Source: CBDDHT01 sp965228615
GTDB lineage: Bacteria; Pseudomonadota; Alphaproteobacteria; Rhizobiales; Methyloligellaceae
Reading direction: 5' to 3'
DNA length: 64,000 bases
Assembly (NCBI GenBank): GCA_965228615.1
Contig: CBDDHT010000001.1
Location: 310,001-374,000, forward strand
The translations under genes and the position numbers were made by a program. Below, in pieces: positions 27,181 to 37,129 of this stretch. The notes under the pieces were generated by a model. The model saw only the letters and a list, made by a program, of their open reading frames with translations, did not search any database and had not been told where the DNA came from. Each line of letters starts with the position of its first letter. Within the stretch, counting starts at the first letter, position 1.

Positions 27181-28119
27181 TTACTCCCCGAGATGCAAAT
27201 GCAGGTTATTGGAGTTGCGGAAAATCTCGCGGTAACCGATCTCATGCAATTCTCTAATGCAATCTCGAGTCCATAACGATTTGTGTTCAATTTCAATTAG
27301 TATATAATCAGGCCATCTTTCTGATGACCATTTATCAAATAGCGGTAAAAGCGCAGCATCTTCATAACCTTCAATATCAATCTTTACGACATCTACAGAT
27401 TCGACCCCGATTTGATCTAAGATATCTGGCAAAATAGCGGATTCGACTACAATTGACTCACTATTTACCGAATTTCCGGACGTGTTCGGGTGTAAGCGCA
27501 TCGATGCGCATCCTGCCGACGAAGCATCCCCCCTAAAAAGAGTGACGTATCCGGTAGTATCAGAAACTCCCATCTCCAGAATTTCGATATTGTCGGCGCC
27601 ATTAGCAAGAACATTCACCCTCAATTTGCTTGCGGTTCGAGGATTCGGCTCGAAGCTTATGATCCTCGAGTTCCTCGAGAGCGTCTTGTTGGCCAAGAGT
27701 GAATATAGTCCAATATTGGCGCCGATATCGACAAAAACCATTTGTTTGGAATATATTCTGTCAAAAAAACCGAATTCATCGGCTTCGTGATGTGCGCCGA
27801 GGCGAAAAATCACGAAATCACTGAGATTTTCCTTGATAAGCAAACGCAACCGTATGCCCATATACTCGATGTCGTAACAGCCTTGGCTAAACCGGTGATG
27901 TACGCCCAGAATTTTCCCCGCGAACCATTTCACCCAAACGGGGGCACGCGGCGAAGTCGTTATCTCCCGTGAAATCCAGAGTGGAAATTTTAGACTATAA
28001 TATCCAAAATTCTGAGTCTGAAGTATAGGGCTACACCAATTATCGATTTGATTACACATTTGCTCTACGACCGCTATATGTTCATGATACTGTTTTAATA
28101 GCATTATTGACAGAGGCAC
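27181..28119 (-). CDS. FkbM-family methyltransferase (1)
   Basis: 312 residues. The SAM site MVFVDIGANIGLYSLLANKTL lies near residue 130, followed by ISFEPNPRTASKLRVNV, and VDVVKIDIEGYEDAALLPLFDKW near 240 carries the family's conserved Asp-x-Glu-Gly. An N-terminal roughly 120-residue extension contains ISREITTSPRAPVWVKWF. FkbM enzymes O-methylate hydroxyls, here most likely of a sugar. The gene stands apart from its neighbours, with about 280 bp of AT-rich DNA upstream. Confidence 0.88.
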   Translation of the reverse strand: MPLSIMLLKQYHEHIAVVEQMCNQIDNWCSPILQTQNFGYYSLKFPLWISREITTSPRAPVWVKWFAGKILGVHHRFSQGCYDIEYMGIRLRLLIKENLSDFVIFRLGAHHEADEFGFFDRIYSKQMVFVDIGANIGLYSLLANKTLSRNSRIISFEPNPRTASKLRVNVLANGADNIEILEMGVSDTTGYVTLFRGDASSAGCASMRLHPNTSGNSVNSESIVVESAILPDILDQIGVESVDVVKIDIEGYEDAALLPLFDKWSSERWPDYILIEIEHKSLWTRDCIRELHEIGYREIFRNSNNLHLHLGE

Positions 28120-28401
28120 GACAATGTTGGGTTCCGATACACTGTGTGCAAGGTGCCGTATAGACAGATCAACAGATATATAACATCGCTTTCCTAAGTG
28201 GACGAGAAATCGTTGTCAATTGATTGCGAATGATTGCCAATAAGATGAGCAAAAATACTAAGCATCCGGCTATACGACTTCGAAATAGGGGCATAGCCTT
28301 GTATTGATACGCTCAGTCAGGCTCTATTAGTCTCCACCTGCCAATGCCGCACGTTACGACGTGTTCGCATCGGCACTGCAAAGATTTTACAATACCCAGC
28401 G

Positions 28402-29622
28402 CTACGGCATTGAGGAAAGTATATCCTTTAGTTTTTTTGAATAAACCTGTCTGCAGAATTTCCGTGATTCGACAACACAATGAGTGGATAGCGTATTCAG
28501 AAGCTTTTCGTCTTCCTGCAGCAGCATAATCGTGTCGACAAGTGTTTGCGTGTTACCCGGTGGCACCAGCAGACCTGTGATATTGTCTTTTACTAGTCCT
28601 TCGAGAATGGTTGTAGCGAGTACCGGGACGCCGTGAGCAATCGCCTCGGCTGCGGAAAAGCCAAATCCTTCGCACAATGTTGGGGTGCAAAGCAGGTCAG
28701 CCCATTCATAATGCAAAGCGACCTCTGATCGAGGGACTCTCCCAAAAAATTCGACATTCTTGTTTATATCGAAGTGGCCACGTAACGGCATTTGAACATC
28801 ACCCAAAAACCGTACGTGAATATAGCGCATATCCAGCCTTTCCAATGCTGATAAGAGATACTGTGCTCCCTTCAGCGGATTTATTGACCCGACATACAGA
28901 ATATTCAAATTACGTTTTCTTTTTGGTTGCTTTTCCTCCGGTCTGGCGATTGCCGGGAGCCGCATCCCATACGGTAGCTTTACAATTTTTTCTCGAGGCG
29001 TCCCGATTGCCAACAACGAGTTTTCAACAAATGGTGATGGTGCGAAAATTCGATCGGCCAAATCAATTTCAACCCGTTGTACTGCTTGGTAATCTGCAAG
29101 TTCTTTTCGACGTTTGGAAATTGGTATTTCAAACAAATTCGGCCATTTCTGATGTTCTTTCAGCAAAATATCAATTGTAGTTTCAACAGTAGCAGATGAC
29201 TGTTCTAGCAAGCAACCGATTCCTAGGCCATCAGCCCGTTCGAATGCTACACGCGAAGCTGTACTAAAGCTGTAAACGGCTTGCGCACTTTCCAGATCCG
29301 CGTCGCGTATGCGCCGACCAAGAAAATCGGCAACAGATATGTTTACGTTGGAAACTCTGTCGGCAAAAAGTTTTGCACCCAATTTTTGACCCAAATATAC
29401 AGACGGAAAAGATCTAACATGAGAAGTGGGAATGAATGCGGAACGTCCACATAGCGACAGATAATGTTTCTGTGTCAAGCCGAAACGCTTGGCATTATGT
29501 ATTGGGTTGGAGGCGTCCACGTATACATCTGTATATAAGCCCGTGAGCAGTCGCATATCATATAGACATTCCGCTGTTAGATAATGATTGCGCGCACCTA
29601 TCTGAACAACAATAATAGTCAT
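28402..29622 (-). CDS. Glycosyltransferase family 4
   Basis: 406 residues with a GT-B plan. The N-terminal domain contains DRIFAPSPFVENSLLAIGTPREKIVKLPYGM. The donor domain starts NILYVGSINPLKGAQYLLSALERL near residue 235 and holds CTPTLCEGFGFSAAEAIAHGVPVLATTILEGLV near 315, with both conserved glutamates. Its ATG overlaps the stop of the upstream GT2 gene by four bases, so the two are translationally coupled and probably act in sequence on the same chain. The donor sugar is unknown. Confidence 0.9.
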   Translation of the reverse strand: MTIIVVQIGARNHYLTAECLYDMRLLTGLYTDVYVDASNPIHNAKRFGLTQKHYLSLCGRSAFIPTSHVRSFPSVYLGQKLGAKLFADRVSNVNISVADFLGRRIRDADLESAQAVYSFSTASRVAFERADGLGIGCLLEQSSATVETTIDILLKEHQKWPNLFEIPISKRRKELADYQAVQRVEIDLADRIFAPSPFVENSLLAIGTPREKIVKLPYGMRLPAIARPEEKQPKRKRNLNILYVGSINPLKGAQYLLSALERLDMRYIHVRFLGDVQMPLRGHFDINKNVEFFGRVPRSEVALHYEWADLLCTPTLCEGFGFSAAEAIAHGVPVLATTILEGLVKDNITGLLVPPGNTQTLVDTIMLLQEDEKLLNTLSTHCVVESRKFCRQVYSKKLKDILSSMP

Positions 29623-30602
29623 TTTCGATTCGATATGCTTGAGAAATATCTAATAAGTGCTTGACATTTACGCATGAACTTCATGTAAAGTGGTATCGAG
29701 TTTTCGTCTTCGAGTAAATTTATCTCTGTGAATAATAATTCGGTTTCTTTGGAGACCTGTCGTCGATCCTTAAGAATATTCGGTAACCCATGGATAAAAT
29801 AAAAAATACCGATCGTATAACCCGTTAATAAACGATGCCTAATAGCTGAGGCAAGATATGTTAAAAGTGTTCGGAAAGTGAATAAAACGACTGTATAGGG
29901 TGAGAAATTTTTCCAATATGTGTGTAGTCGAGCAGATAATATATAAGCGAATTTCCCATTAGTCATTGCGTTAGAAATGTTTGTTGATTCATGAATTACG
30001 ATTGGCGAAGCGACATTCCATACTTGCCCAATTCCATCTCTAAGGCGAATCGCCAAATCGAGTTCCTCGCACCATTTCATTCTCGCATCAAAACCGCCGA
30101 TTGATAGTAGATCATTGCGTCTGTATACAACGGCTCCGGCGGCTGCTGTTTTCGCCCATCCCGGTTGTACGGCGTATATCAATTCCCCCATTGTTTTTTC
30201 GTAGATTGGGAATGCGACGGCGCCGACGGAAGAGTTAGATTCCAAAATATTTGCAGCAATTACGCTAGAGCGCTGTGTTAAGTACGCATCATCATCTAAG
30301 AAAAATACTAATGGGGCTCTTGCCACGCTGAGCCCTATATTGCGCGAGCCTGCCGGGCCGATATTCGTGGAATTCCGGATTATAAACAAATTGTCAACAT
30401 TCTTAAATTCTGGAGAAAGATTAGGAATAGAGAAGTCATCAATGATTATTATTTCAACATCACAGGTTTCATGTTTTTGAATTGACTGAATACACCGCGC
30501 CAGGGCATCTGGCCGATTGCGAGTTGCGATTATAAACGATATCTTAATGACGGTTAATTCACACGGGGAATTGTGTTGGAGCGTAGCATCGTTATTTATC
30601 AA
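29619..30602 (-). CDS. Glycosyltransferase family 2
   Basis: 327 residues. The GT-A core runs from about residue 19 (VIKISFIIATRNRPDALARCI) through EIIIIDDFSIPN, NIGPAGSRNIGLSVARAPLVFFLDDDAYL (DxD near 108) and the acceptor-side WCEELDLAIRLRDGIG near 180. The C-terminal part has one or two hydrophobic helices (YTVVLFTFRTLLTYLASAI), so it may sit on the inner membrane. It is coupled to the GT4 gene downstream (4-base overlap) and lies nine bases after another GT2 gene, forming a three-transferase unit. Confidence 0.9.
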   Translation of the reverse strand: MINNDATLQHNSPCELTVIKISFIIATRNRPDALARCIQSIQKHETCDVEIIIIDDFSIPNLSPEFKNVDNLFIIRNSTNIGPAGSRNIGLSVARAPLVFFLDDDAYLTQRSSVIAANILESNSSVGAVAFPIYEKTMGELIYAVQPGWAKTAAAGAVVYRRNDLLSIGGFDARMKWCEELDLAIRLRDGIGQVWNVASPIVIHESTNISNAMTNGKFAYILSARLHTYWKNFSPYTVVLFTFRTLLTYLASAIRHRLLTGYTIGIFYFIHGLPNILKDRRQVSKETELLFTEINLLEDENSIPLYMKFMRKCQALIRYFSSISNRK

Positions 30603-30611
30603 AGCATGTGC

Positions 30612-31556
30612 TTATATTGCACTTCGTACATTTCGTATATCGCGTAAGAAGCGGGCTATCGAACTTGGTATGCATCTAACTAGAAACCATTTGGTGACGA
30701 ATAAATAGCCGAACTCTCTGCGGAAATGCTTTAAAGGAGTCCGATTGAACTTACTAAAACCTTCGGCCCATTCATACCGCAGCATCATCTCGATACTCTT
30801 ACGACAGTTTGTACGTGCAATGGCGCGATCGTGTGGAAGCAGCATCGTATCTCGTAGAAGTGCATGAAATACTGCCATGGGCCCATCGAGATATACAAAT
30901 TTTGATTTTGTTAGCTTGTTTGTAAGCCGAGTGGCATTCATGATGGCATAGGGACCTGATTTATAAGCGAACGGTCCAAGTTGGGCTAGCTTGAGCCACA
31001 GATCAAAATCTTCTCCGCATCGAAACTTTGAACTGAAACCTCCAACCTGCTCGAGTAGTCTCTTACGTGTCATTACTGTCGATGGCATGATGCATTCCGC
31101 TCCTGAAACCCACAAGTGACGATAAGGATCACTCATGATTCTCCATTCGCTAGATGGTTGTATTGCACTCATATATATTTCACGGGGATTGTTATCAAAT
31201 AGGATACCGCCAAAAACCAAGGCAACATCTGGATTTGCGTCAAGAAAAGACGCTTGTTCATTTAAGCGATTGGTTAACATAATGTCGTCACTATCGATAA
31301 AAGCAATAAACTCACCAAATGCTGCTTGTATTCCTTTATTGCGTGCCTCACCGGGTCCAACGTTCTTGTTCATTTTGATTAATCGGATATTATAATCCAT
31401 GGCCATCAATATATTTACAGTATCGTCTTTAGAATTATCGTCGATCACGATAATTTCGATTACGTCGGAACAATCTTGTTGAAATACGGATTCGATACAC
31501 CGTTCGATTGACCAAGCGGAATCGTAAGTCGGGATAACTATGCTAATTGACGTCAT
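30612..31556 (-). CDS. Glycosyltransferase family 2
   Basis: 314 residues from the ATG at 31556; an in-frame GTG at 31568 adds four. GT-A landmarks are SISIVIPTYDSAWSIERCIESV at the start, IEIIVIDDNSKDDTV, NVGPGEARNKGIQAAFGEFIAFIDSDDIM (DxD) and KFRCGEDFDLWLKLAQLG (acceptor/base region). It is the first gene of the three-gene transferase unit 31556-28402. It adds a sugar to the lipid-linked intermediate; donor and linkage are unknown. Confidence 0.9.
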   Translation of the reverse strand: MTSISIVIPTYDSAWSIERCIESVFQQDCSDVIEIIVIDDNSKDDTVNILMAMDYNIRLIKMNKNVGPGEARNKGIQAAFGEFIAFIDSDDIMLTNRLNEQASFLDANPDVALVFGGILFDNNPREIYMSAIQPSSEWRIMSDPYRHLWVSGAECIMPSTVMTRKRLLEQVGGFSSKFRCGEDFDLWLKLAQLGPFAYKSGPYAIMNATRLTNKLTKSKFVYLDGPMAVFHALLRDTMLLPHDRAIARTNCRKSIEMMLRYEWAEGFSKFNRTPLKHFRREFGYLFVTKWFLVRCIPSSIARFLRDIRNVRSAI

Positions 31557-31742
31557 TTTTATAAGCACTGAGGAAGAAGTGCGACTCCTGGTTATTGCCT
31601 GTCGACATTGGATTTATGCAACGAATAAGAAGTGCCTTTAAAGGCGGAATCTGTCATTGGTAGGAAAAGTTGGTTGTTTTGTTTCGTGCGGTATTCATAG
31701 AGAAGTGCTCGGCGGCATCGGTAAACGGGTCTGCAGCGAAGT

Positions 31743-31861
31743 CTAAGTCACCGACTCATTTCGATGTCAAAGACATTAAAGCGGACCATGACATTCTGCT
31801 TTCGGAGTTTGATTCACAATCGAGTTTCTAACGGTATCCTGTTTATGAGTATGTGACCTAG
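31743..31861 (-). mobile_element. Miniature IS5-type element (MITE-like)
   Basis: A 119-bp sequence bounded by CTA and TAG. Its ends form a 15-bp inverted repeat with 12 matches (AAGTCACCGACTCAT on the left; AGGTCACATACTCAT as the complement of the right). On the minus strand it follows the left end of the IS at 19851-20682 through its ribosome site and start codon (ATGGTCCGCTTTAATG), then jumps to that element's last bases (ATGAGTCGGTGACTTAG). It is an internally deleted derivative that keeps both ends. Confidence 0.75.
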
Positions 31862-31925
31862 GCTGGGTAGTCCCACGGAGTGATGGAATCGTTTTATGCA
31901 GTGATCCATCATAGAGGTGAAGCCA

Positions 31926-32876
31926 GTGTGACAAATCCTACACAACTGCGCCACGACTACGCACGCCGTCCGAAAAGCAATACAGCGATCGAAAGCTTCG
32001 GTCTCGGACTTAGCCGAGCAGTACGGGATCAACCAGAAGACTGTGCGTAAATGGCGCGCTCGAAAGAGCGTCGAAGACATACCGATGGGCCCGAAAGAAG
32101 CGCGTTCCACAGTTTTATCGCCGGAAGAAGAAGCCGTTTGCGTCGCTTTCCGCAAGCACACGCTCCTGCCGCTCGATGATTGTCTCTACGCACTACAGGA
32201 AAGCATTCCGCATCTGACCCGGTCCAGCTTGCATCGACTGTTTCAGCGCCATGACATTTCCCGTTTGCCTGACCTGAAGGCGGAGACAGCGCCGAAAAAG
32301 AAATTCAAGTCATATCCGATTGGATACTTTCATATCGATATTGCTGAAGTTCGAACCGAGGACGGCAAGCTCTATATGTTCGTCGCCGTAGATCGGACGT
32401 CCAAGTTCGTCGTCGTCGAACTTTATGAGAAGGCCGGCAAGATGAACGCCGCGAAGTTCCTGCGACAATTGATCGAGGCGTGTCCCTACAAGATCCATAT
32501 CGTGCTGACAGACAACGGCGTTCAGTTCACCGAAAGAAAGACCAACCGTTTGGCATTGGAACACATCTTTGATCGCGTGTGCGGTGAGAACGAGATCGAG
32601 CACAGACTGACAAAGATCAATCATCCCTGGACCAACGGCCAGGTAGAGCGCATGAACCGGACCCTGAAGGAGGCGACCGTCAAGCGGTACCATTACTCAT
32701 CGCATGACCAACTGCGGGAACATATCCAGACGTTCGTCAATGCCTACAATCTTGCTAAGCGTCTCAAAACACTCAAAGGCCTCATCACCTTCGAGTACGT
32801 CAACAAATGCTGGACGGAACAGCAAAAGCGATTTATCTGTAATCCAAGCCATCACTTTCCGGGACTGAACACTTAG
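31926..32876 (+). pseudogene. IS481-family transposase, start region damaged
   Basis: The long frame encodes a nearly complete IS481-type transposase: an N-terminal HTH (VSDLAEQYGINQKTVRKWRARKS), then SYPIGYFHIDIAEVRTEDGKLYMFVAVDRTSKF (Asp), VLTDNGVQFTE (Asp), HPWTNGQVERMNRTLKEATVKR (Glu) and SHHFPGLNT. The expected start (GTG 31926) is followed at once by TGA 31929, where relatives have a glycine. The next possible start (GTG 32043) lies inside the HTH. About 20 residues common in relatives are missing near KTNRLALEHIF. It is therefore probably inactive. Confidence 0.75.
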
Positions 32877-33606
32877 CGTTCACTGGTGTGTCGCAAGAGT
32901 AGATGCTAATTGGTGAAAAAGCGTGCTGCAGCCATTCTGCCATAGGCTACGGACTTCAATATTTACCTTCAGTGCGAAGTCTATTTTTCGTTATCGTATG
33001 GTCTGTTGACTGATGGTCGGATCCGTTGGCTTGCGGTAATGTGAACTGTATCATTATGCGCTCAGACTTGCTCTGTCTACTTGAGGAAATGGATCGGACG
33101 AGCCGCAGGGTCCTCGCTTTGTGATTGTCATGCTTCATGGTAGCGGACTTTTATAGTACGTGGTTTGGCGCATGATATCACCATGTACAATAAGACAATG
33201 ATTTTTGAAATCATTGAGGGCAGCGAATAAGCCAGCGCCCCTTTTTATCGACAACCAACTAGATTATTATGACAAAGTGTGGTGAGTGGTCAACATTTGA
33301 CGAACAATCATTCCGAAAAGACCGTCGAGAATTGCCGGGGTGTAAAAAAAGCATCCATTTATCAGGGATTCAGTCGAGCAATTGGAACCGGAAACGTCAA
33401 GCGATTAATATTGTGCCTGTCCAGATTGCCAACAGAAGTTGTGTGCAACACGTATAATTGCGTTACGAACTTGTCGTTGTTTGAATGGCAATCGTCGGAA
33501 TAATGCCGACCTCCAATCGCAGATGCCATAATCACTGAATGTTGGAAAATTATGGTAATATAATTACCATTCAAACGATCGCTCCAGACGTTCTTCACTT
33601 TAAAAA
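32877..33606. other. Long non-coding AT-rich stretch
   Basis: About 730 bp with no frame that looks like protein, no recognised IS piece and no strong hairpin. It lies between the IS481 remnant and a transferase-like gene, and may be debris of lost genes. Confidence 0.4.
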
Positions 33607-34548
33607 TTATATTCTATAAAAACGTCCGACGGCCTTTGCTAAGCGGCATCTAAACAAACCCCATGCTTGCTGAGCGCCCGACATGACTTGAATTGGTGTT
33701 CTGACGTTGCTCCAAAACTCTCTTTCATAAAGATCAGGCGGCTGCCCCGAACCAATACGTGCCCAGGCACCGGGTCGCCATGGTTTTCGGGTGAATGGGT
33801 GCAACGCAATACATGCAAATCCCTTGAATCCGAATGCTTCAGTTCCGACGTCACAGATAGAAACATCGGTGGCCATCACCGCTATAGCAAAAAAATCTTG
33901 GTCTCCTCTCAAGTGTGGCCACTCATACCGTGATCGCGTCTGGAATGATAATTTGCCAAACTTTTTGCTCTTTTGAACATATTGTATTGCTGATTCCCAT
34001 ATTTTCAGAAACCGAATATGTTCTCGAGGCACACCGAAAAGGGCATTTTGGTGGTATTCATTTATATCCCGGGTTTTCGGGGCAATTTCTCGTGCAATTG
34101 ACGACCATGTCTGTCGCCAAGGATGACCAGATGGAACGCGAGATGACCAATAATCCAGCACGCATGCAATACTATGGGCAGCCCATCTTTCGAAAAAACG
34201 CCATTCCTGGACTACTATGACATCAGCATCAAAGAAGAAGACGCCATCTGAATTTGGTTCGAATTCTTCTAGTAAACGGATGCCGAATAGTGGTTTGTGA
34301 AAAGAGATAGGTCGGAGATCATCAACCTCAATAAACCTGATTTCGAAATCATCATGAACAATATGAATTTCAGAGTTTGCCCATGAAGGCAGTTTACCCT
34401 GATACCCCACCCAAAATCTGCCACGATAGCCAATTCTATAGAGCGAATTAGCAAGCGCACCAACGCATATCTCATAATCACCGTTGTATAATGAATAGGC
34501 GACGAAGTTCGATTGTTCAGCATGCTCAGCCGATTGATCTGACCTCAT
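33607..34548 (-). CDS. Putative glycosyltransferase (nucleotide-diphospho-sugar transferase fold)
   Basis: 313 residues. The region FEPNSDGVFFFDADVIVVQEWRFFERW near residue 100 has the DxD motif in the setting typical of GT-A enzymes such as family 8. The QNALFGVPREHIRFLKIWE and HLRGDQDFFAIAVMA stretches resemble the acceptor side. The N-terminal part (NFVAYSLYNGDYEICVGALANSL) fits the first beta-alpha unit. It does not match a named family by eye, so this is a fold-level call. Position in the cluster supports a transferase role. Confidence 0.65.
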   Translation of the reverse strand: MRSDQSAEHAEQSNFVAYSLYNGDYEICVGALANSLYRIGYRGRFWVGYQGKLPSWANSEIHIVHDDFEIRFIEVDDLRPISFHKPLFGIRLLEEFEPNSDGVFFFDADVIVVQEWRFFERWAAHSIACVLDYWSSRVPSGHPWRQTWSSIAREIAPKTRDINEYHQNALFGVPREHIRFLKIWESAIQYVQKSKKFGKLSFQTRSRYEWPHLRGDQDFFAIAVMATDVSICDVGTEAFGFKGFACIALHPFTRKPWRPGAWARIGSGQPPDLYEREFWSNVRTPIQVMSGAQQAWGLFRCRLAKAVGRFYRI

Positions 34549-35052
34549 TGTATTGTATAATCCTGTAGTCGTAGCTGTTGCGAAATATAAAGTAGCTTTA
34601 CCACATCATCGATGGAGGATAGGCGCGGTCGTGGAAAACAAAACAATCACAACGGTTGGTGTTGACAATTGCAAAATCGGAAATTGTGGTGATCGTGAAT
34701 ATAGAAAGAGCAATCGATCGCAGCTTTGAAGAGTTGCGGTGATAGTTGTGTTATTGCAGTAAGAGTAAATATTGAAGCGCGTGGCGCAGCAAATATTATT
34801 CTTATTGCTGTCGAATCACAACATGCAACTTATCTGCTGTAAAGATGCTCTAGTGGTGAAAATCGCACGGATGGTTCTCTTAGGATATCGGAATTTCCCG
34901 TCAATTTTGATTACGAGAAAAGTACCATGCATCAGTTCGCAACCACTAGAGCAATTTGATCGAACACAGTGTCGTTTTGAGATTTTCTTTTCTGTTGCCG
35001 GGTGGTTCATAGGCTTCCATCGGAGCGATGAAGGTTTGAATAACGCGCGCTT
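34549..35052. other. Non-coding AT-rich stretch
   Basis: About 500 bp between the putative transferase and an IS630 remnant. No supported gene or clear signal was seen. Confidence 0.35.
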
Positions 35053-35957
35053 ATGGGTCGGACCCTCGGCAACGGGTCATAGAGCCGATCGAAGGGGGCA
35101 TGTCGACGCGTGCAGCGGCGCGCCGGTTCTCGATTGGGGGGTTTGACGGCGGGAGCTTGGCATCGGCGCTGGCGTGACACGGGTAGTTTTGAGCCGCGCC
35201 GCCAGGGTAACCAAGGTGGCTCTTTACTCGACATCCATAATGAACTTTTTCTCGATCTGATTGAAGCAACACTAGACATCAGTCTTTTAGAGATGGCAGA
35301 ACGCCTTGAAGTTGAATAATTGCTGTAGGTCGACCCTACGACGATTCGGTATTTCCTGCGCCGGCGGGGGATCACATGCCAAAAGAGACGGCGCATGCCA
35401 CGGAGCAAAGCCGCGAGGACGTGCTGATTGCGTGCCGTTTATGGTTCGAAGGCCAACTCGATCTTAATCCTGATCGTTTGGTGTTCATTAATGAGATCGG
35501 TGCGACCACGAAGGCGGCACGGCTCAGAGGCTGGGCATTACGTGGGAACCGCTGCCGGGCATCCGAGCCGCATGGCCATTGGAAGACGACCACGTTTTCC
35601 CTTGGGCTACGTCGTTCCGGCCTCATGGCGCCATTGGTCCTCAACGGTCCCATGGATGGCGCGGCGTTCCCCGCTAATGTCGAGCTTATCCTGGTCAAGG
35701 AGCTCAATCCCGAGGGCATCGTTGTCATAGACGATCTGCCAGCACACAAGGTGTCGGGCGTCAGTAAGGCCATGGAAGGCGCCGAAGCACACCTCCTTGA
35801 CCTGCTGCCTCATTCGCCGGACGTCAAACTTATCTAAATGGCCTTCTCAAAACTGGAGGCCATCATGCGCAAGGCCACTGCGAGAATTGTCGAGGATATA
35901 TGGAACACGATGACAAGCGCACCCGACGCCTTGACGCCCATCCCGTGCCACAACTAA
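35053..35957 (+). pseudogene. IS630-family transposase, multiply broken
   Basis: The whole length of an IS630 transposase can be followed across frames. It runs RQRVIEPIEGGMSTRAAARRFSIG, then TAGAWHRRWRDTGSFEPRRQGNQGG through EMAERLEVE and a stop, then LNPDRLVFINEIGATTKAA (first catalytic Asp replaced: INE for IDE), VVIDDLPAHK (second Asp kept), LDLLPHSPDV, and FSKLEAIMRKATARIVED at the end. At least two frameshifts, a stop and the Asp-to-Asn change make it inactive. It is related to, but distinct from, the intact element at 11955. Confidence 0.8.
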
Positions 35958-36084
35958 CCCACCATTGCCGGAAATGGCTTGGCGTCAATTCAAATCGCGC
36001 AAGCGATCAGCACAGATAATCACCGAAAACAATTATGCCACACCATGTCGCCAAGGAACCCAAATATCATAAACCCCGCCAAAA

Positions 36085-37068
36085 TCATCTGTTTTCTGCA
36101 AAATGAAGCAGGCTTGTTGCCAATTTTTGGCGTAACGACCTGGAAATAGGCAGTGAGCAAAGAAACAAGAGACCATGAATTCGCAACCAACGTTGCTTGG
36201 AACATTTTTGGCAAAGACCAAGGTGTGCAGCACGTCGAGCGACCATTGTCTCACCTTGAGCCAGCGCCCTCAATCCCAACCGAAAAAACGTAGTTGCGAA
36301 GTAATTTTGAATAACGTAATTACTTTTCCCATTATTCGTGATCAGCACTGCCAAACCACGCATCGATTGTATGTAACTGAAGATGGACGCTTTCTTGGAT
36401 ATACGGCGCCCAATATGTTGCCGGTGAGCAGCGTAAAGACCAGGCAGAAATTCAATGCGCTTCCCTAGTAAAATCAAACGAATACTATACTCACGATCTT
36501 GAAGCATCTTGAACGTTTCATTCCAGGGTCCGATAGCACGACATGCAGACCTTCGATAGACCCCAACATCAGTATGAAGGGCGTCATCCATTAAATGCGT
36601 CTCTATTTCACCGCAATAAACAGAGCCGCCATGGCGCTTCTCTGTCCAACTGATTTCGGACTCAAAGTTGCAATGGGATGAATAAACGTATGATAACTCG
36701 CAATCATCCTTCAGCACTGCGACTTGTTTGTCCAATTTTCTTGGATGCAATATATCGTCCGAATCCAGAAATTGGATAAATTCGCCAGTGCAAATCTTGA
36801 GTCCGTAGTTTCGTGCGCGCGGCGCACCGGAATTGACTTGTTGGAGCCATAAAAAAGTGAACTTGTGCGCTTGTTGTTTCGATAAATTCTCGAACCAGTC
36901 TTGAGCGGCAGCTGCACTGTCATCCGACGACCCATCGTCAATCACGATCAATTCGATTGGCCGATAAGTTTGTGCCACAACAGATGCAAGTGATTCAATT
37001 AAGAGTTGTTTGCGGTTAAAAGTCGGAATGATAACAGATACAAGATCTGGTATAAAATTGTCGGACAT
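36085..37068 (-). CDS. Glycosyltransferase family 2
   Basis: About 327 residues from the ATG at 37068 (MSDNFIPDLVS); an ATG three codons upstream is also possible. The GT-A core is LVSVIIPTFNRKQLLIESLASVVAQTYRPIELIVIDDGSSDDS, NSGAPRARNYGLKICTGEFIQFLDSDDIL (DxD) and FKMLQDREYSIRLILLG (acceptor region). The C-terminal 90 residues are basic and helical. It is probably an inverting transferase on the polysaccharide assembly line. It lies downstream of an FkbM gene on the same strand, with about 60 bp between them. Confidence 0.9.
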   Translation of the reverse strand: MSDNFIPDLVSVIIPTFNRKQLLIESLASVVAQTYRPIELIVIDDGSSDDSAAAAQDWFENLSKQQAHKFTFLWLQQVNSGAPRARNYGLKICTGEFIQFLDSDDILHPRKLDKQVAVLKDDCELSYVYSSHCNFESEISWTEKRHGGSVYCGEIETHLMDDALHTDVGVYRRSACRAIGPWNETFKMLQDREYSIRLILLGKRIEFLPGLYAAHRQHIGRRISKKASIFSYIQSMRGLAVLITNNGKSNYVIQNYFATTFFRLGLRALAQGETMVARRAAHLGLCQKCSKQRWLRIHGLLFLCSLPISRSLRQKLATSLLHFAENR

Positions 37069-37129
37069 GAACTCCATTAGTAACTATCTAGGATACCATA
37101 ATCTATCTAGGACACGACAAATTCGAATC

